Source: a virus. From it: a stretch of DNA of 64,000 nt. Position numbers and translations under genes: made by a program. The notes under the pieces are model-generated. The model saw only the letters and a list, made by a program, of their open reading frames with translations. It searched no databases and had not been told where the DNA came from. Where the stretch lies: positions 1-64,000 of IMG/VR virus record IMGVR_UViG_3300005096_000058, one strand, 5' to 3'. This document shows positions 59,915 to 64,000 of this stretch, in pieces. Each line of letters begins with the position of its first letter. Position 1 is the first letter of the stretch.

Positions 59915-60339
59915 CCCAGGCGGCCACGCGGCGTTGGGCACGTGATGGCCCGGTCGTGGTCAAGCGGGAACGCCTTGAGCACGATCTTCGGCTTACTAAA
60001 AAAGAACTCACGGATGCGCTGCTTGAGAGGTGGTCGGTACGCGGGCAGACCGGAAGCGATGCGGTGGTGCTCATCAAGGGTGTTAAACATGGGCGCCTGC
60101 TTAATGTCACGCCAGAACTCCACGTGCTCCATCTTAAAACTGACGCTGCGTAGCGTCAGCTCCAACGGCTCCGCGCGCCAGCCCACGCCTTGGGGGGGTA
60201 ACGTGAGCGCCTCAAGTACCTCACCATGTGTCAACCGCGTGACCGGCTTGTACCCGAGGTCCAGGTTAGCTGCGAGCATGGCACCAGCAATACCAATACC
60301 AAGCTTCTTAAAGAATCCGCGACGTGTATCTGACATCAT
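59911..60339 (-). CDS. Small protein with Tat-like N-terminus and capsid N-arm-like body
   Basis: ATG 60339 overlaps the upstream stop as ATGA. The 142-residue product starts MMSDTRRGFFKKLGIGIAG, a twin-arginine-type signal (T-R-R-x-F-F-K) with a hydrophobic core. The body has EPLELTLRSVSFKMEH followed by IKQAPMFNTLDEHHRIAS. These align with the N-arm of the major capsid protein in this window (ESLEQTLKNVTYRMEH and IPKLAAYNTVEEHNEISS). It lacks any capsid core. It could be an assembly regulator, a decoy or a relic; the signal may instead be a membrane anchor. Confidence 0.65.
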   Translation of the reverse strand: MMSDTRRGFFKKLGIGIAGAMLAANLDLGYKPVTRLTHGEVLEALTLPPQGVGWRAEPLELTLRSVSFKMEHVEFWRDIKQAPMFNTLDEHHRIASGLPAYRPPLKQRIREFFFSKPKIVLKAFPLDHDRAITCPTPRGRLG

Positions 60340-60797
60340 TTTGAGTCTGCTTTCTTTGTCGACTCCGTGAACAGATCGCGGAGCTCGTTGACGCTCATGC
60401 CGTAAAGCGGGCCGCCTTCTTCGAAGTCTTCCGGGGTGTAACCCTGACCAATGAGCGCAGCCTGCATCTTGTCATAGGCAGCTTGCTCCTCGTCGACCAT
60501 TTTGGCCGTGTAATCTGGGCTCGCTGTTGCGCTCTTGACCATGTGGCCGTCCACCGTCTGGACAATCTCTGTGATCATGCGATCGAAACCGCGTTGGGCT
60601 CGGGCGCGCATTTTCGTGTGGAGGTCGCGAAGCGCCTGGTGCTTGAGGACGGGTTCGTGCGCGGGGGCCGTGGCCGCCTTCTGCAGCCGGTCAGCGAGCG
60701 CAGGAGCATCCTCCCCGAGCGCTTTGGCCATCGCGTCGAGCAACTCCGACCCACGCTCACGCAGCTCCTCAGGCGTAGCTTCCAGACGCAATTTCAC
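60336..60797 (-). CDS. Hypothetical head-region protein
   Basis: GTG 60797 overlaps the upstream stop as GTGA; the frame reaches 60875. The 153-residue product is helical and charged (TPEELRERGSELLDAMAKAL, FDRMITEIVQTVDGH, QAAYDKMQAALIGQGY), ending acidic. The family is unrecognised. Location next to the portal suggests a scaffold-like, ejection or portal-associated role. Confidence 0.6.
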   Translation of the reverse strand: MKLRLEATPEELRERGSELLDAMAKALGEDAPALADRLQKAATAPAHEPVLKHQALRDLHTKMRARAQRGFDRMITEIVQTVDGHMVKSATASPDYTAKMVDEEQAAYDKMQAALIGQGYTPEDFEEGGPLYGMSVNELRDLFTESTKKADSK

Positions 60798-61195
60798 GGC
60801 AGCGCGTCTCCCCACACAGCCCAGATGAGACGGAGGTCTGCGATCGGGGTGACGATCAAAGCGGAGACGTCGCATTCCATAAAAACTTTAGACTCAGCAA
60901 ACACGGCAGCGCTGGCCCCTGTTGCCCCGCGCCGCACCTGGAACGGGCCGGCGCCGTTGATCAACAGATCGAAGTCCCCTGTGGCGCGAAGGAAGAAACC
61001 TTTACCCACCGTCACCACTGCGCCAAACGGGACGGTGAACGCACCATCTGACGAGAGCAGATTTTTGGCGTCGCTGGTCTGTGAGGTGAACCCATCGAGG
61101 ATCGCCTCAGAGAGGGCATCGTCCAGACCCAGCAACACGTTCTTGCCGTCCGCGTCTTCGGTGATCTTGGGATTAACTGTGTGCCTGATACGCAT
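60794..61195 (-). CDS. Hypothetical beta-rich head-region protein
   Basis: The ATG 61195 start follows AGGAGG. The 133-residue product has a helical N-terminus and a beta-rich core (FTVPFGAVVTVGKGFFLRAT, LLINGAGPFQVRRG, SALIVTPIADLRLIWAVWGD). It lies directly after the portal gene. It may be a portal-proximal or capsid-decoration protein; no family is recognised. Confidence 0.6.
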   Translation of the reverse strand: MRIRHTVNPKITEDADGKNVLLGLDDALSEAILDGFTSQTSDAKNLLSSDGAFTVPFGAVVTVGKGFFLRATGDFDLLINGAGPFQVRRGATGASAAVFAESKVFMECDVSALIVTPIADLRLIWAVWGDALP

Positions 61196-61204
61196 GACGC
61201 CCTC

Positions 61205-64000
61205 CTATAGGTCGAGGTCGATGCTCACAATACCCGGCACCGCCGCTGGTGTCCCCTGCCCCCCCAAAGCCTGTGAGGACCAGCTGCCTTTGCCGAATGG
61301 ATTTCCTCCCCCAGACGAGCCCTTCTTGGCTTCCTCATCGGAGGTGGCAGCTGCGCCGTCCTCAGCATCTGCTGCGTTCTCGTTTTGGATGCCATCGAGT
61401 TCACCACCGAATGCGGCGTCCGTGCCGTCGTCCTCCGCAAAGTCTCCGGTGCCCATCTCCTGCTGCGCCGCCATCGTCTTGTTTTGCATCCAGACAGCGT
61501 GGAGAATGACTTGCCCCTCTCCGTCTGGAAGCGGCGGGAGATCTTCCTCGGCACGCACCTCGTCGACCATCTTGTACGATGTCACCTGCTTTGTATTGAG
61601 GTCAGCGAGCTCGTCTGGGGTTTGCGCGTCCAGACCGACAAAAGCGAATTCGAAATCTTCGTCGATGCGGTGAACGAGGAAGGAGGACAACCGGTGCTGG
61701 ATAAATCGGAGAAGGGGCTGCAGCCCTTTGTCTTTGGACTGCGCCAGCTTTTGCTTGTTGCTCGACTCAAACATCGAGCCGCCGCTGCCCCCGCTGTCCC
61801 CATATTTGAAGTTGATCTCCATCGGATCCATGCCGTAGATCGCGCACGCCACCTTGATCAGGAAATCAAACCACGCGCTGAATTCCATGTCGCGGTTGGA
61901 TTGCTGCAGGTTGATGTATTGGAGCTCCTCCGCATTTGTGATCGGAGTTTTGAATGCGTTCTCGACGCCAGCGACCATCGAATACCAATGACGGCGAAAA
62001 GCGCGCAGCTGTTTCTCAGGCACGGCACCTTTGAAGTTGATGATGCCTTTGGTCGACGTGCCTTGGCTGTTGTGCACGGCCATGTGGTTGAGCACGAACA
62101 GGTGCTCGTCGTTGAAAACCTCGACATCGAACATCTCACGATCTTCGTCGGCGTGACCAACAACCTCAACCGGCACCTGTAGGTAGCGCAGCCACGCGGG
62201 CTCCTCAGCACCGAGGCGTTGCAGAAGGTGGATTGCGTAGGCGCGGCTCATCGTCACGCGTCCCCCCGACGCTTTGCGGGCCATGTCGCGCTCCGCAACA
62301 GAGAGGGACTTGTAGTTGTCGTGCTTCCAGACGTGCGTACCAAGGTTGCGGCTCAAGTGCGGGTGCAACCGGTCCCAGCGATCGCGCTGAGCAGGACTGC
62401 GTTCAATCCCCTCGTTTTTGTACGCCTGCAAATAACCCACGGACGACGTGAAAGAGGCGATGTCCTGCACGGTGATGGTACCGTGTCGGCTCGCAGCTGT
62501 GCCTCCACCCACAAGGTTTGAAGCCACGCCCACCGACCACAAACACTTGAGGATGTCCTGCGCCAGAGCCGGATCGGAGGAATGCACGCTTGGGGTACGG
62601 TAACCTGTGGCGTGTGTGGCGGTGCAGCCATCAGCACTGAAGATGCCGCGGAGCAAAGCGGCACGGATGTGCGCTGGCTGGCGGTAGACACTTTCAGGGA
62701 TGCGCTTACCCTCACGAGACGGGCGGAAACCAATGTCACGCAGCCAGCGGTGGAACGCTGTGTGGCATATTTGCAACGCTGGGTAACCAAACTCGCCATC
62801 GCTACGCTCGATGGTTTTGTTGATCACACGGTCGGTGCAATGAATACCATGCCTCACGCAAACAGCCTTAAACCGTTCGAAGAGATCAGCATCACGAGAA
62901 TAGTGCGGGAAGACTTGCAACCAGCTGGGGGTGTCTCGCCCTTCATCGGGGAAGTACCCATCACCTAGCGCGAAGCCCATGAACTCCCAAAATTCAGGGT
63001 CCTCAATGAGCGCTTTCGTGGGGCGGAAGTCGCGTCCTGTTTTTCGATCGGTGTCGTAAACGCGGTCGACGAGGAGGGTCTCATAATCGAATTCAGGGTC
63101 GGAGCGCTCATAGCTGACCAAGGCGAAATCGCCGGCCTGCAAGTCTTCTTGGCGGACCCATTCGGGATCACCATCACGGGAGCTCGCTGGGATCACGCGG
63201 TACCTATGGTCGGGACTGGTGGTGAGCTCCAGCCCATTCCACAATGTGGTGACCGCGGTGACCTTCTTGCCTGTGGGGAAAGCGCGCGCCTCCCCCCAAG
63301 TGCCTGGGCCAGTGCTGGCCACGAAGTTTTTTCCAGACAGATCCCTCAAAGGGATCAACCCTTCTGATGTGGTCACCAGCCCGTCGCCATCCGCACAAAA
63401 GAATTTCTGATTATAGTCCCATGACCAAAGTAACGACGTCACCGTCGAGATCAACATCTCTGTTTCGGCAATCCCGTACCCTTGGTTTCGGATGTCCGTG
63501 ACCGGATTGCGAACACCAAAACACATCTGATCAGCGCCATATTCGGCTGTGACCAGGCCGTCGTAGATCTGGACGTAGCGGGTCTCTTCGGGTGTGCCTT
63601 GGTAGTAAAGCTTGGTTGTGTCCGCGATGCGCAGCGTGGCGCCGTCAACGGCGTAGAAGTCGTAAGGCTTGTCACCACGATCTTCCCGCACCTCGAAACC
63701 CAGTTGGTCATAGGTCAATGCGTCGCGCACGATCTTGCGCAAGAACGTCTCAAAATTGTCGCGAGCATTGGGTGTGCCGCGGTCGTTGACCTTGCCCGTT
63801 GTCATCACCCAGTTGGTGATCTCTTTGCTCTTCTTTTCGCTGGCCTTAGAGGGGGAAGCCTTGCGATCACGCAACTGGATGCGAAAGCCTGTCTGGAACT
63901 TGTCCTCCTGCGGCAGACTGAAATTGGCCATCTGGTCGGTGCGCGTCTTGATGATCGCCTGGATGATCGGCATGCGGAAGACCATCGCCGACAACGTCGA
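61205..64000 (-). CDS. Portal protein precursor with intein, partial (5' end off the right edge)
   Basis: The frame is open to the window edge, so the first methionine visible is not necessarily the start. Extein sequence (QMCFGVRNPVTDIRN, WSWDYNQKFF joined to SQGTSTKGIINFKG, MDPMEINFKYGDSGGSGGS, and QHRLSSFLVHRIDEDF) is typical of portals. It forms the dodecameric channel for DNA packaging. An intein of 443 residues (62069-63397) interrupts a conserved FF/SQG junction. The C-terminus is Asp/Gly/Ala-rich. Terminase genes are expected upstream of it outside the window. Confidence 0.88.
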   Translation of the reverse strand, partial: STLSAMVFRMPIIQAIIKTRTDQMANFSLPQEDKFQTGFRIQLRDRKASPSKASEKKSKEITNWVMTTGKVNDRGTPNARDNFETFLRKIVRDALTYDQLGFEVREDRGDKPYDFYAVDGATLRIADTTKLYYQGTPEETRYVQIYDGLVTAEYGADQMCFGVRNPVTDIRNQGYGIAETEMLISTVTSLLWSWDYNQKFFCADGDGLVTTSEGLIPLRDLSGKNFVASTGPGTWGEARAFPTGKKVTAVTTLWNGLELTTSPDHRYRVIPASSRDGDPEWVRQEDLQAGDFALVSYERSDPEFDYETLLVDRVYDTDRKTGRDFRPTKALIEDPEFWEFMGFALGDGYFPDEGRDTPSWLQVFPHYSRDADLFERFKAVCVRHGIHCTDRVINKTIERSDGEFGYPALQICHTAFHRWLRDIGFRPSREGKRIPESVYRQPAHIRAALLRGIFSADGCTATHATGYRTPSVHSSDPALAQDILKCLWSVGVASNLVGGGTAASRHGTITVQDIASFTSSVGYLQAYKNEGIERSPAQRDRWDRLHPHLSRNLGTHVWKHDNYKSLSVAERDMARKASGGRVTMSRAYAIHLLQRLGAEEPAWLRYLQVPVEVVGHADEDREMFDVEVFNDEHLFVLNHMAVHNSQGTSTKGIINFKGAVPEKQLRAFRRHWYSMVAGVENAFKTPITNAEELQYINLQQSNRDMEFSAWFDFLIKVACAIYGMDPMEINFKYGDSGGSGGSMFESSNKQKLAQSKDKGLQPLLRFIQHRLSSFLVHRIDEDFEFAFVGLDAQTPDELADLNTKQVTSYKMVDEVRAEEDLPPLPDGEGQVILHAVWMQNKTMAAQQEMGTGDFAEDDGTDAAFGGELDGIQNENAADAEDGAAATSDEEAKKGSSGGGNPFGKGSWSSQALGGQGTPAAVPGIVSIDLDL
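62069..63397 (-). mobile_element. Intein with LAGLIDADG homing endonuclease in the portal gene
   Basis: The 443-residue intein starts with Cys (CADGDGLVTTSEGLIPL) after NQKFF and ends HN before SQG. Block B has LTTSPDHRYRV, block F MFDVEVFNDEHLFVLN, and block G MAVHN followed by Ser. Two LAGLIDADG-type blocks are present: EFMGFALGDGYF (about visible residues 337-348) and LLRGIFSADG (about 447-456), each keeping an acidic residue. Both splicing and homing functions look intact. The intein contains two copies of the dispersed motif, like surrounding phage DNA. Confidence 0.92.

Larger units (their letters stand above)
1344..63896. repeat. Dispersed short motif GTCTGGA/TCCAGAC, about 110 copies
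   Basis: By eye I count about 61 GTCTGGA and 49 TCCAGAC in the window. A uniform expectation for both strands is about 8. Most copies are extended to CGTCTGGA. Copies lie in all reading frames and mostly inside genes, so codon choice in one frame does not explain them. Examples are at 1344, 1363, 4798, 9963, 20090, 28802, 28817, 34866, 45549, 54079, 59491, 59563, 59612 and 63890. They are absent from 14,800-19,350 and from 36,040-40,290. Confidence 0.9.

Noticed and set aside
60483-61673. Long plus-strand open frame (396 codons)
   Set aside because: It lies opposite the portal, 60794 and 60336 genes, has low-complexity composition and no ribosome site. The minus-strand genes have family motifs and coupled starts.
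20706-62388. GCGATCGC as a HIP1-like cyanobacterial word
   Set aside because: Roughly eight to ten copies are seen, well below the roughly one per kilobase or more typical of HIP1-rich genomes. It does not identify a cyanobacterial host.
721-63297. CACTTGG as a third over-represented word
   Set aside because: About 17 copies are seen almost all in one orientation. This is consistent with codon preference (for example CAA-GTG or AAG-TG) in minus-strand genes, unlike GTCTGGA.
1-64000. tRNA genes
   Set aside because: I looked for T-loop-like GGTTCGAATCC patterns with acceptor stems and found none convincing.

Overview
The window looks like about 64 kb of a tailed, contractile-tail (myovirus) bacteriophage genome, or an excised or integrated copy of one, with roughly 55-60 percent GC by eye. 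Every supported gene is on the minus strand, densely packed, and often coupled through ATGA, GTGA, TGATG or TAATG start/stop overlaps. I found no tRNA, rRNA, CRISPR array or insertion sequence. An overlapping pair of membrane proteins resembling spanins suggests a Gram-negative host; the host itself cannot be named from this sequence. The terminase genes are not in the window and would be expected beyond the right edge, and no endolysin was recognised.

Transcription runs right to left. The head module comes first (64,000 to about 44,800): a portal gene cut by the window edge and interrupted by a LAGLIDADG intein, two small proteins, a small protein whose body resembles the N-arm of the major capsid protein, a Mu-F-like head protein fused to pyrophosphatase-like and ParB-like domains, a 2,226-residue polyvalent protein with a kinase-like domain, a Com-like zinc finger, a prohead protease, a scaffold-like protein, the major capsid protein and several small proteins. 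A block of decoration and fibre proteins follows (44,800 to 36,400), then a patatin-like phospholipase and the neck/connector genes (36,400 to 31,160).

The tail module (31,143 to 13,500) holds the sheath, tube, a free-standing HNH endonuclease, tail-assembly chaperones, tape measure, hub, spike, a LysM/gp25 fusion, baseplate J and tail fibres. A probable lysis cassette lies at 13,160 to 11,700 (holin-like protein and an overlapping spanin-like pair).

The replication module (11,575 to 1) begins with a winged-helix-like protein and an origin- or operator-like array of three inverted repeats beside an AT-rich stretch. It continues with a UvsW-like helicase, an Hfq-like protein, a DnaB-like helicase, a primase, a sigma-like factor, an H1-like/DUF2924 protein, a family A DNA polymerase, a possible UvsY-like protein and a gp32-like single-strand binding protein with glutamine-rich repeats. 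The mixture is T4-like recombination/replication functions with a family A polymerase, and a Mu-like/polyvalent head cassette.

The most unusual signal is genome-wide. The 7-mer GTCTGGA (usually CGTCTGGA) occurs about 110 times by eye on both strands, where about 8 are expected. It is missing from two long stretches dominated by fibre/adhesin genes. A second word, AAGCCTTGT, occurs about 15 times where about 0.5 is expected. Other points are a tail sheath gene that appears to start at an AUC codon, and a group of enzyme-like domains embedded in the virion operon.
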